From: Paracoccaceae bacterium
GTDB taxonomy: Bacteria > Pseudomonadota > Alphaproteobacteria > Rhodobacterales > Rhodobacteraceae
Direction of reading: 5' to 3'
DNA: 8,167 nucleotides
NCBI GenBank assembly: GCA_007128995.1
Contig: SKWJ01000348.1
Span: forward strand, 1-8,167
Positions within the stretch are counted from its first letter, which is position 1; every line of letters starts with the position of its first letter. The notes under the pieces are model-generated. The model was not told the origin of the DNA. It did no database searches and was given only the letters and a program-made list of their open reading frames with translations. The position numbers and the translations under genes were made by a program. Shown here in pieces: positions 1 through 6,449 of the stretch.

Positions 1-104
1 CCCCGCAACGGCCTTTATTTACCCTGCTGCCTGCAATGATGGGATGAGCGACCGCAGCTTCGGTCTTGTGATCAGTCTGATGGTCTCTGTGTCCGGCCCC
101 TTGC

Positions 105-572
105 TTAGCGGGTGCTGTTCACTTGGCCACTCACCGCCTTGATCCAACGCTCCAACCGCGCCCGATTATTGCCAAGATCCGAGTGTCCAAACCGGGCACG
201 CGCAAAAGCCAGCAACATCGCCCCTTCGCCCGCCGGCTCGATCAGGATCGATGTGTAGTCAGGAAAGCCCACAACCCTGGTGCGCGTAAGGTAAGTCATA
301 TGACCGGACTCAACCGATCCGGCCAGAAGAGCTGCACCATCGGCGCGCGCAATAGCATCAAGAGCTTTGGCCAAATCTTGGACAGATCTCTGAAAAACCT
401 GAGGCATGGCATCGCCGCCCACCATCCGGACCAGATAGAAATTTGGCGTGTTCGGCCGCGTTACCAGACGCGGGTCTTCGTGCCAGCGCGCAGGCTCGGA
501 GGGCGCAACCCTGACATAGACGAAAAGCATTACCGCCGCTGCGCCCACCAGAAGAAGAAAAAGTTTGATCAT
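105..572 (-). CDS. DUF1499 family membrane-anchored protein (155 aa)
   Basis: A 155-residue protein of the DUF1499 family, whose biochemical function is not established. Residues 3-20 form one hydrophobic N-terminal segment, either a membrane anchor or an uncleaved signal. It is followed by an APSEPARWHEDP stretch typical of alphaproteobacterial members. The C-terminal half carries the family-like VVGFPDYTSI (100-109) and RARFGHSDLGNNRARLERW (125-143). The ATG at 572 is chosen because AAAGGA lies a few bases before it and the hydrophobic segment starts there. The reading frame stays open upstream for another 122 codons, but that extension runs into the 5' end of the divergent oxidoreductase gene and is not typical of the family. 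The gene stands alone on its strand. Family assignment is by recognised motifs; any role in the envelope is inference from the single membrane segment. Confidence 0.8.
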   Translation of the reverse strand: MIKLFLLLVGAAAVMLFVYVRVAPSEPARWHEDPRLVTRPNTPNFYLVRMVGGDAMPQVFQRSVQDLAKALDAIARADGAALLAGSVESGHMTYLTRTRVVGFPDYTSILIEPAGEGAMLLAFARARFGHSDLGNNRARLERWIKAVSGQVNSTR

Positions 573-871
573 CCGCGTCCTTTCACTGGACCCAAACACA
601 ATCAGGTCTGTCCGTGCATGTCCATCCTTGGCCGTGCTCTCACCCTCGGAATAGCCGCAAACCACCCGAGAACACTTGGACGACCCGTTTTCTACGTTCT
701 GCACATATGACCAATCGACGTGCTTTGCCACTGGCATCTGAGGACCCGCATGCGATACTCTTTTGACAGGCGCGGCCAAGGCAGCTTCGGTTCCGATTTC
801 AGACTGTGCGCTCGCGATCACCACATATACGCTTAAGGCAAGCTCAAGAAAGCAGGCGATGGCAGGATACG
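573..871. other. Divergent intergenic region, about 300 bp
   Basis: This stretch separates the DUF1499 gene from the oxidoreductase and should hold the promoters of both. On the plus strand a perfect TTGACA (763-768) resembles a -35 box, but no good -10 hexamer follows at 16-18 bp. TATACG (826-831) is a possible -10 without a good -35. On the minus strand the frame of the DUF1499 gene remains open through the whole region; its translation includes a signal-peptide-like stretch (see findings). I see no RNA gene, strong hairpin or repeat here. Confidence 0.4.
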
Positions 872-2188
872 ATGTTCTACGAACCAGAAGGATATGACGT
901 TTCAACCTGGCCAGAGACATATTGGCGTGCTTCAGCACCAGCGGCGCGACATTACCCCCCGCTGGAAACGTCCCATCGCACCGAGATCGCGATCATCGGT
1001 GCTGGCTATGCAGGACTGAACGCAGCATTGGAGCTCGTTGAAGGCTACGGCGCCGATGTCACGCTTCTGGATGCCGCGCAACCGGGTGGGGGTGCGTCAG
1101 GACGCAATGGTGGGTTTTGCTGCCTTGGAGGCGCGCGCCTCAGTGCTGCCACGATCCGACGACGCTTCGGACCAGAGGCCACCGCCAATTGGGAGAGTTT
1201 TGAAATCCGTGCCATCGAACGGGTGCGCGACAATCTGGAACGCTACCACATTGACGCGAAGCCGTGCGAGGGGGGCGAACTGCTGCTGGCTGATACGCCC
1301 CGTCGGTGGTATGCTCTGAAAAATGAACCGCTGCCCGGAAATGCACGGCTTCTTGACCGCTTGGACCTGAAAAACGAAGGGTTGCAGACTGCGGCCTATT
1401 ATGGTGGGCGTCTCGTTTCTTGCGGCTTCGGCCTGCATCCCTATGCCTATGTCACAGGCCTTGCCGACGCTGCAATGCGCGCCGGAGCGAGGATTCATGG
1501 CGACAGTGCAGTGCAGGCAATTCAACCTGACGGTGATGGCTGGCTGCTTCGCACAGCGCGCGGACAGGTCCGGGCCAAAAAGGTCCTCATGGCAACAAAC
1601 GGGTATAGCGATGAAACGCTGATTCCCTGGCTTGCGGGACGGTGGCTGCCAGCGATCTCGAATATCATGGTGACCCGCCCACTGAGCATCACAGAATTGA
1701 GTGCGCAAGGGTGGACGCGCACCCTGATGGCGTATGACAATCGCCTGATGTTGCATTATTTTCGCCTTCTGCCAGACAATCGGTTCCTGTTTGGAACCCG
1801 TGGCGGCCTGTCATTCCATCCGGCGTCAGTGGCTGAATTTGCGCAAAAGGCACGTGCAGAATTCGAGGTGATCTTCCCTCATTTTGCAACTGCGGAAACC
1901 GAGTATGCCTGGAATGGGCTGGTCTGTCTGATGGCATCTTTGTCGCCCTATATCGGTCCGGTTCCGAGCGCGCCCGGATTGTGGATTGCAATGGGGTGGC
2001 ACGGAAATGGCGTCGCTGCCGCGTCTGAAGGCGGGCGTCGGGCAGCACAGGCAATGCTTGGCGCACAAGAGGCCCCACCGATTATTGCGCGACAGCCACC
2101 CCCACGCTTTCTGCTGCCCAGAAAGCTGGCTCTCAGAACCCTGATGACGATGGCGACCCTGCGCGAAGGCCCGATGCGCGCGCTATAG
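872..2188 (+). CDS. FAD-dependent oxidoreductase, DAO family, PuuB/OrdL-like (438 aa)
   Basis: A flavoprotein of the D-amino-acid-oxidase (DAO) superfamily, closest in style to gamma-glutamylputrescine oxidase PuuB/OrdL, which oxidises an amine with FAD to give aldehyde, ammonia and peroxide. Visible features are the dinucleotide-binding GAGYAG (residues 43-48) after a beta strand, the GASGRNGGF flavin loop (74-82), HPYAYVTGLADAA (189-201), ATNGYS (241-246), FGTRGG (307-312) and the C-terminal FAD motif GWHGNGVA (375-382). The length fits the family, at about 430 residues. The start at 872 is supported by AGGA five bases upstream and by the usual MFYEPEGYDVSTWPETYW-type N-terminus; an in-frame ATG at 806 would add 22 residues unlike the family. 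No puuA, puuC or puuD lies beside it, so the substrate is undetermined and could be another glutamylated or simple amine or amino acid. Two adjacent cysteines (83-84) follow the flavin loop. Confidence 0.85.
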   Translation: MFYEPEGYDVSTWPETYWRASAPAARHYPPLETSHRTEIAIIGAGYAGLNAALELVEGYGADVTLLDAAQPGGGASGRNGGFCCLGGARLSAATIRRRFGPEATANWESFEIRAIERVRDNLERYHIDAKPCEGGELLLADTPRRWYALKNEPLPGNARLLDRLDLKNEGLQTAAYYGGRLVSCGFGLHPYAYVTGLADAAMRAGARIHGDSAVQAIQPDGDGWLLRTARGQVRAKKVLMATNGYSDETLIPWLAGRWLPAISNIMVTRPLSITELSAQGWTRTLMAYDNRLMLHYFRLLPDNRFLFGTRGGLSFHPASVAEFAQKARAEFEVIFPHFATAETEYAWNGLVCLMASLSPYIGPVPSAPGLWIAMGWHGNGVAAASEGGRRAAQAMLGAQEAPPIIARQPPPRFLLPRKLALRTLMTMATLREGPMRAL

Positions 2189-2196
2189 CTATGCAA

Positions 2197-2226
2197 AGCT
2201 GCCAGCCAGCTGCAGGACTGCCAGCT
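2197..2226. terminator. Possible hairpin in the convergent gap
   Basis: In the 60-bp gap between the convergent oxidoreductase and deoD genes, AGCTG-C-CAG pairs with CTG-C-CAGCT around a 12-base loop, giving eight base pairs broken by one C:C mismatch. The placement suits a bidirectional terminator, but there is no T tract on either side, so intrinsic termination is doubtful. The element also contains a CTGCCAGC direct repeat (2199-2206 and 2218-2225). Confidence 0.22.
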
Positions 2227-2248
2227 ACCGCCGCAGCCACCAACAGTG

Positions 2249-2968
2249 TCACGACACAGCAACGTCCGGAAATGCGGCCCGCAAGGCCAGCTCCACCATT
2301 TCGGCAAAGCTTTGTTCGCGTTCAGAGGAGGGCAGCGCTTCATGTGTCAACAGGTGATCTGAAATTGTGAGTATCGCCAAGGCGCGCGCCTTGTGTCGTG
2401 CGGCCACTGCATAAAGCTCTGCCGCCTCCATTTCGACACATAGAACACCATGGCGTTGCATGATCTCATTCAGATCGGGACGTTCGTCATAGAACACATC
2501 CGACGAATAGATATTCCCGACATGGACGGGCGCCTCTCGCTTTTGCGCTACACGATACGCGGCATGAAGCAGATCGAAATCAGCGCAAGGCGCGAAGTTG
2601 ATTTCCCGGAATATCCCGCGCGAGGGTGTTGACACGGTCGTACAGGCCTGTGCCAGAACAATATCGCGGATCGCGATCTGAGGCTGCATCGCTCCTGCTG
2701 AACCGATGCGGATCAGCGTTTTTGCTCCATAATCACGGATCAGCTCATTGGCGTAAATCGATAGCGATGGCATGCCCATGCCGGACCCGTGGATCGTCAC
2801 CCTCTGCCCGTGCCACAGGCCGGTAAACCCCAACATGCCACGGACCTGATTTACACAGACCACCTCTGAAAGAAACCGGTCTGCAGCCCATTTTGCGCGC
2901 AGCGGATCACCTGGCATAAGCACGGTTTCGGCAATCGCACCCGGCTCTGCCCCTATGTGTACTGTCAT
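2249..2968 (-). CDS. deoD: Purine nucleoside phosphorylase DeoD-type (239 aa)
   Basis: This is the hexameric, bacterial-type purine nucleoside phosphorylase. It splits purine (deoxy)ribonucleosides with phosphate into free base and (deoxy)ribose-1-phosphate in cytoplasmic salvage. The protein aligns end to end with the E. coli enzyme at 239 residues. The key residues fall at the E. coli positions: His4, Gly20 and Arg24 (MPGDPLRAK, 18-26), Arg43 (VRGMLGFTG), Arg87 and Ser90 (IRIGSAGA), Glu179 and Glu181 (VEMEAAELY), Asp204 (SDH) and Arg217 (SEREQSF). The phosphate, ribose and base sites are therefore intact. The start at 2968 is chosen because GAGGA precedes it and His4 is then in register; the longer open frame back to 3025 adds an unlikely 19 residues. 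It stands alone, without deoA, deoB or deoC, and is divergent from hisB with 98 bp between them. Confidence 0.95.
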   Translation of the reverse strand: MTVHIGAEPGAIAETVLMPGDPLRAKWAADRFLSEVVCVNQVRGMLGFTGLWHGQRVTIHGSGMGMPSLSIYANELIRDYGAKTLIRIGSAGAMQPQIAIRDIVLAQACTTVSTPSRGIFREINFAPCADFDLLHAAYRVAQKREAPVHVGNIYSSDVFYDERPDLNEIMQRHGVLCVEMEAAELYAVAARHKARALAILTISDHLLTHEALPSSEREQSFAEMVELALRAAFPDVAVS

Positions 2969-3007
2969 ATCTGTCCTCGCTGGCAAACTGTCTTGCAGAT
3001 TGCCCCC

Positions 3008-3036
3008 TTCCCCCCCGCTGCGCAAGCGCCTATAGA
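3008..3036 (+). promoter_or_regulatory. Candidate hisB promoter
   Basis: TATAGA (3031-3036) lies 30 bases before the hisB ATG, and TTCCCC (3008-3013) sits 17 bp upstream as a poor -35. The position suits a short leader in the 98-bp deoD/hisB divergent gap. The -10 matches the consensus at four of six bases; the -35 match is weak, so this is tentative. No attenuator-like His-codon leader peptide is visible. Confidence 0.25.
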
Positions 3037-3066
3037 TCAGCGCGCAGTCGAGAATGAGGATCGCCC

Positions 3067-3654
3067 ATGCGCCAGGCCAGCATTTCCCGCAAGACCAATG
3101 AAACAGAGATAGCCGTCACCCTCAATCTTGATGGATCGGGTCAGTATGACTGTCACACAGGTGTCGGTTTCTTCGATCACATGCTTGAGCAACTCGCGCG
3201 CCACGCATTGGTCGATATCACTCTGAAGGCGACAGGAGATCTGCACATCGACGACCACCATACGGTCGAAGATTGCGGCATTGCCTTGGGTCAGGCGCTC
3301 ACCGAGGCGCTGGGCGACAAACGCGGGATCCGGCGATACGGTGCCTGCCATCTGGCAATGGATGACGCGTTACTGCGCTGCGCGCTGGATCTCTCTGGCA
3401 GGCCATATCTGGTCTGGAACGTCGAATTCCCGGCCGAACGGATCGGAACATTTGACACCGAACTGGTGCGCGAATTCTTTCAGGCACTCTCCAGTCACGG
3501 CGGGATCACGCTGCATATGGACAAGCTGCACGGGCTGAATTCGCACCACATCGCCGAGGCAGCCTTTAAGGCATTGGCGCGCGCATTGCGAGAGGCTGTG
3601 GAACCTGACCCGCGCAAAGGCGACGAGATCCCTTCGACCAAGGGGGCGTTGTAA
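3067..3654 (+). CDS. hisB: Imidazoleglycerol-phosphate dehydratase HisB (195 aa)
   Basis: HisB converts imidazole glycerol phosphate to imidazole acetol phosphate, step six of histidine synthesis, using two manganese ions per active site. This is the monofunctional form: at 195 residues it has no histidinol-phosphatase domain. Motifs visible are GVGFFDHML (32-40), the metal-binding DDHHTVED (62-69) in the first repeat, [12 protein letters not shown] (158-169) in the second, and the C-terminal IPSTKG (188-193). The internal duplication of the fold is reflected in the two His-His-x-x-Glu signatures. The ATG at 3067 has GAGGA six bases upstream and gives the standard family N-terminus ending in SRKTNET. 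It is followed after six bases by hisH, implying one transcript. All catalytic residues appear present. Confidence 0.97.
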   Translation: MRQASISRKTNETEIAVTLNLDGSGQYDCHTGVGFFDHMLEQLARHALVDITLKATGDLHIDDHHTVEDCGIALGQALTEALGDKRGIRRYGACHLAMDDALLRCALDLSGRPYLVWNVEFPAERIGTFDTELVREFFQALSSHGGITLHMDKLHGLNSHHIAEAAFKALARALREAVEPDPRKGDEIPSTKGAL

Positions 3655-3660
3655 CCTCGG

Positions 3661-4299
3661 ATGCTGACAGTACTGGTTGATTACGAGAGTGGCAATCTGC
3701 ACTCTGCCGAAAAGGCATTTCAACGGATGGCGCAAGAGGTCGGCGGTGGTAACGTGATCGTGAGCGCCCGCACTGAAGATGTCGCGCGCGCGGACAGGAT
3801 CGTGTTGCCGGGGGACGGCGCTTATCCGGCGTGCCGGCGTGCGCTGGGTGCCGTGGATGGAATGATTGAAGCACTTGAAGATGCTGTTCTCAGACGCGCC
3901 ATCCCCTTCATGGGGATTTGTGTCGGCATGCAGATGCTTGCGACACTTGGGCGCGAATATGAAGATGTTGCAGGTCTGGGATGGATCGGCGGCGAGGTTC
4001 GACGGATCACACCGGGAGAGCCGCGGTTCAAAGTCCCGCATATGGGTTGGAATGATCTTGTCATCGAAAATCTGCATCCTGTGCTTGAGGGAGTGGAAAC
4101 TGGCAGTCATGCCTATTTCGTGCATTCCTATCAGTTTCAGGTTGCGGATGCCGCGCACCGACTAGCCTATGTCGATTATGCGGGACCGGTAACGGCGATC
4201 GTGGCGCGGGACACGATCATCGGCACACAATTCCACCCCGAAAAGTCACAAGACACCGGGTTGCGGATGATCGCCAATTTCCTGACCTGGACCCCCTGA
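3661..4299 (+). CDS. hisH: Imidazole glycerol phosphate synthase subunit HisH (212 aa)
   Basis: HisH is the class-I glutamine amidotransferase subunit that frees ammonia from glutamine and channels it to HisF. HisF makes imidazole glycerol phosphate and AICAR. The N-terminus (VDYESGNLHSAEKAF) is typical. The catalytic nucleophile is Cys87 in MGICVGMQ (84-91), and His192 and Glu194 in QFHPEKS complete the triad. The PGDGAYPAC loop (50-58) and KVPHMGWN (124-131) are family landmarks, and the length is normal. The ATG lies six bases after the hisB stop with no good Shine-Dalgarno of its own, so translational coupling to hisB is likely. HisF, its obligate partner, is not in this window; neither is hisA, which often follows hisH in related bacteria. 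Confidence 0.96.
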   Translation: MLTVLVDYESGNLHSAEKAFQRMAQEVGGGNVIVSARTEDVARADRIVLPGDGAYPACRRALGAVDGMIEALEDAVLRRAIPFMGICVGMQMLATLGREYEDVAGLGWIGGEVRRITPGEPRFKVPHMGWNDLVIENLHPVLEGVETGSHAYFVHSYQFQVADAAHRLAYVDYAGPVTAIVARDTIIGTQFHPEKSQDTGLRMIANFLTWTP

Positions 4300-4345
4300 G
4301 ACGCGCGCGCAAGGGTGCGCCGCCCGGTGGCTGGCTGTCCTGCTG

Positions 4346-4351
4346 TATAAA
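4346..4351 (+). promoter_or_regulatory. Candidate -10 box for the pseudouridine synthase
   Basis: TATAAA sits 23 bases before the favoured ATG at 4375, in a short, relatively AT-rich patch of an otherwise GC-rich gap after hisH. No convincing -35 hexamer is found 16-18 bp upstream. Transcription read-through from hisBH is equally possible, since I see no strong terminator between them. Confidence 0.22.
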
Positions 4352-4374
4352 GTCTCCACAGAAAAGGTATGATC

Positions 4375-5286
4375 ATGGACAAGAAAGATACACCCGATGC
4401 CCCTGCACGGATCGCCAAGGTCCTTGCCCGTGCAGGTCTGGCCTCGCGCCGGGAAGCAGAAGCGATCATAACCGCAGGCCGGGTCAGTGTGAATGGCAAG
4501 CGGATCGACAGCCCTGCGCTGAATGTCGGGCCACAAGACAGGATCACGGTCGATGGCAAGCCCCTGCCCCAGCCAGAGCCAGCGCGCCTCTGGCTGTATC
4601 ACAAGCCGCTCGGACTGGTGACCACCACACGCGATGACGAAGGCCGCCCCACTGTCTTTGAGTCGCTGCCTGAGGAACTGCCCAGGGTGGTTTCAGTCGG
4701 GCGGCTGGATCTGAATTCGGAAGGGTTGTTACTGTTGACGAATGATGGCGAGCTCAAACGCAAGCTGGAATTGCCAAGCACCGGATGGTTGCGCAAGTAT
4801 CGCGTCCGGGTAAATGGCACTCCGGACGATACGATGCTCATACCTTTGCGGAGGGGTGTTACGATTGACGGCGAGAGATTCCAACCGATGGAGATTGCCA
4901 TCGACCGGCAGAAAGGTGCCAATGCTTGGTTGACCATCGGCATCCGCGAGGGGCGCAACCGTGAAATCCGGCGCGCACTGACGCATATCGGGCTAAGCGT
5001 GAACCGGCTGATCCGCATCAGCTATGGACCTTTTCAGCTGGGTACGCTGGCGCGCGGCGCAGTGGAAGAAGTCAAAGCCCGGGTTCTGCGCGAGCAGCTT
5101 GGTGGCCCCGCGGAACCGGGGCGCCTGACAGGACGCCCAAAAGCGCGCAGCGCGCCCACAGCGAAAAAAGGTGGGCCAACGCGTGACCGCCACGCACAAG
5201 ACTCCGACAGCCGGAAAGATCGCACAGCTGGACAGGATCGGCAGGCCGGTCACAAGCGTGCAAAGCCAACCAGCCCCTCCCGATGA
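4375..5286 (+). CDS. rluB: 23S rRNA pseudouridine synthase, RluB-like (303 aa)
   Basis: A pseudouridine synthase of the RsuA/RluB/E/F family, most like RluB, which isomerises U2605 (E. coli numbering) of 23S rRNA. An S4 RNA-binding domain covers about residues 11-57 (ARIAKVLARAGLASRREAE). The catalytic domain follows, with GRLDLNSEGLLLLTNDGE (109-126) carrying the catalytic Asp112, KYRVRVNG (141-148), REGRNREIRR (191-200) and VNRLIRISYGPF (209-220). From about residue 244 the tail is rich in Lys, Arg, Pro, Asp and Gln and looks disordered; such basic tails occur in RluB homologues. Two ATGs are possible: 4369 lies one base after AAAAGG, while 4375 has it at seven bases, so 4375 is preferred. 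The exact rRNA target is inferred from the family. Confidence 0.88.
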   Translation: MDKKDTPDAPARIAKVLARAGLASRREAEAIITAGRVSVNGKRIDSPALNVGPQDRITVDGKPLPQPEPARLWLYHKPLGLVTTTRDDEGRPTVFESLPEELPRVVSVGRLDLNSEGLLLLTNDGELKRKLELPSTGWLRKYRVRVNGTPDDTMLIPLRRGVTIDGERFQPMEIAIDRQKGANAWLTIGIREGRNREIRRALTHIGLSVNRLIRISYGPFQLGTLARGAVEEVKARVLREQLGGPAEPGRLTGRPKARSAPTAKKGGPTRDRHAQDSDSRKDRTAGQDRQAGHKRAKPTSPSR

Positions 5287-5356
5287 GAAGGGACGAAGGC
5301 CGCTGATGGTGCCTCCAACAGCTTGCAGGCGCAATACGGGCTTGTCGAAACGGCAT

Positions 5357-5387
5357 TTGAGCGAAGCACTTTCTATCCTCTTACAAT
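5357..5387 (+). promoter_or_regulatory. Candidate promoter for the microprotein/xpaC/telA series
   Basis: TTGAGC (5357-5362) and TACAAT (5382-5387, five of six consensus bases) are spaced by 19 bp, slightly long for a sigma-70-type promoter. They lie in the gap between rluB and the microprotein and about 50 bases ahead of the microprotein ATG. A start near 5394 would give a leader of some 40 bases. This is sequence pattern only. Confidence 0.35.
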
Positions 5388-5436
5388 GGGACCGAAGCTT
5401 GCCTATGTTGAAGATATTGTATTGGGGAAATGTGCC

Positions 5437-5517
5437 ATGGGAACCACGGGGATTCAGAAGATATCGTTTGCCCTGCTCATCGCCCTGATCATTTATGTCG
5501 CGTTGGTGGGGGGCTGA
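5437..5517 (+). CDS. Hydrophobic 26-aa microprotein preceding xpaC
   Basis: A short frame encodes a 26-residue peptide, with a polar N-terminus (MGTTGIQK), then a single hydrophobic span of about 16 residues (residues 9-24, ISFALLIALIIYVALV), ending in Gly-Gly. GGGGA lies eight bases before the ATG, and the stop is three bases before the ATG of the XpaC-like gene, which itself has a G-rich Shine-Dalgarno inside this frame. This layout suggests a real, translationally coupled small inner-membrane protein. The frame is open further upstream (to 5323), but the extra residues have no good ribosome binding site and look random. I do not recognise a named family. It may stabilise or recruit the membrane protein encoded next to it, or act chiefly as a leader that couples translation; this is inference. 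Confidence 0.6.
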   Translation: MGTTGIQKISFALLIALIIYVALVGG

Positions 5518-5520
5518 ACC

Positions 5521-6390
5521 ATGAGTCAGCGCTTCGGTGGTCGCTACAGCCCAAATGCGTCAAGAGACGCAACGCCTGCATCAGGAAGACACCGCCCGCA
5601 CCCGGTGGGTGCGCGTGTGAACCTGTTATTCGTTTTACCTTTCATATTCGCGATCAAGGCGTTTTTTCAGGACCCTGCGGGACTGTCATTGCACCTTGGC
5701 GCATTCGCGCTCTTGCTGGGCGCTGCGTGGCTGACGCGTGAAGGGGTGCTGGCGCAGGCCGCCTATAACGCACGAAAGCTGGCCAAACGCCCTGCGATCC
5801 CGCGCAAGATGTTCGGGTCGGTCCTAACTGGGCTCGGGCTGGGGCTTGCAGCGGCCGGAACTGGACCAGAGGGCGCGGTCGTCCTCGGCGCGCTTGGCAC
5901 CGCGCTGCATCTGGGTTCATTTGGACTGGATCCGATGCAAGACAAGACGGTCGACGGCATTGACCAGTTTCAAGGCGAACGGGCAGCACAGGCCATTACC
6001 GAGGCAGAACGACATCTGGCCGAGATGCAGACGGCTATTCAGCGCAGTGGTGATCGCAGTCTGATCAGCAGGGTCGCGCAGTTTGCCAAAACCATCCGCC
6101 CGCTTTTCCGTGAGATAGAAAACGATCCGCGCAGGTTGACTGCGGCCCGCCGCTATCTCGGGATCTACCTGATCGGTGCGCGGGACGCGACTGTGAAATT
6201 CGCGGATTTCTACGCAAGACATCAGGACAAGACTGCACGAAGCGAGTATGAAGCACTGTTGGATGATCTTGAAAACCGCTTCGCGCTGCGCCGCGATGCA
6301 CTGCTTGCGGATGACCGTGTCGCGCTGGATATCGAGATCGAAGTATTACGGGAGCGGCTGGACCGGGAAGGGCTTCGCCGCGATTCCTGA
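5521..6390 (+). CDS. XpaC-family 5-bromo-4-chloroindolyl phosphate hydrolysis protein (289 aa)
   Basis: A membrane protein of the family named for Bacillus XpaC (5-bromo-4-chloroindolyl phosphate hydrolysis protein); the name reflects a phenotype and the molecular activity is not established. After a polar, basic N-terminus (1-32) there are hydrophobic segments at about 33-49, 55-71 and 101-133, the last Gly/Ala-rich and possibly a hairpin. The remainder (about 140-289) is a charged, largely helical cytoplasmic domain. It includes RRLTAARRYLGIYLIGARD (204-222), then FADFYARHQ and a coiled-coil-like end rich in Asp, Glu, Leu and Arg. The ATG at 5521 has a G-rich Shine-Dalgarno (GGGGGG, 5508-5513) just before the preceding stop. 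It is followed after 59 bp by telA, a pairing seen in many bacteria, which suggests the two work together at the membrane. Confidence 0.82.
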   Translation: MSQRFGGRYSPNASRDATPASGRHRPHPVGARVNLLFVLPFIFAIKAFFQDPAGLSLHLGAFALLLGAAWLTREGVLAQAAYNARKLAKRPAIPRKMFGSVLTGLGLGLAAAGTGPEGAVVLGALGTALHLGSFGLDPMQDKTVDGIDQFQGERAAQAITEAERHLAEMQTAIQRSGDRSLISRVAQFAKTIRPLFREIENDPRRLTAARRYLGIYLIGARDATVKFADFYARHQDKTARSEYEALLDDLENRFALRRDALLADDRVALDIEIEVLRERLDREGLRRDS

Positions 6391-6449
6391 GGAACTGTTA
6401 CACTGATGACAAGTTTGCCAAAGAGAACGCAGGGAAGAGAGGACATTAC

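Noticed and set aside
50..65. Inverted repeat GACCG / CGGTC around a 6-base loop, downstream of the DUF1499 gene
   Set aside because: It has only a five-base-pair stem, and on the minus strand no T tract follows, so a terminator call is not supported.
1..104. Possible end of a gene entering from the left edge
   Set aside because: Plus-strand frames are open from the edge for only 12 to about 47 codons and none shows a recognisable C-terminus, so no gene can be supported.
123..710. 195-codon open frame on the plus strand opposite the DUF1499 gene
   Set aside because: It is antisense to a recognised family protein, its translation is rich in Arg, His and Pro without a fold-like pattern, and it has no ribosome binding site.
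1097..1756. 219-codon open frame on the minus strand inside the oxidoreductase gene
   Set aside because: It is a shadow of a gene with intact motifs throughout; the translation resembles no family.
3370..4158. 262-codon minus-strand frame across hisB and hisH
   Set aside because: It overlaps two certain genes antisense, and the translation is His/Arg/Pro-rich shadow sequence.
4302..4320. GC-alternating run and small GCGC hairpin after hisH
   Set aside because: Only four base pairs form around the AAGGGT loop and there is no T run; it is not a credible terminator or a significant repeat.
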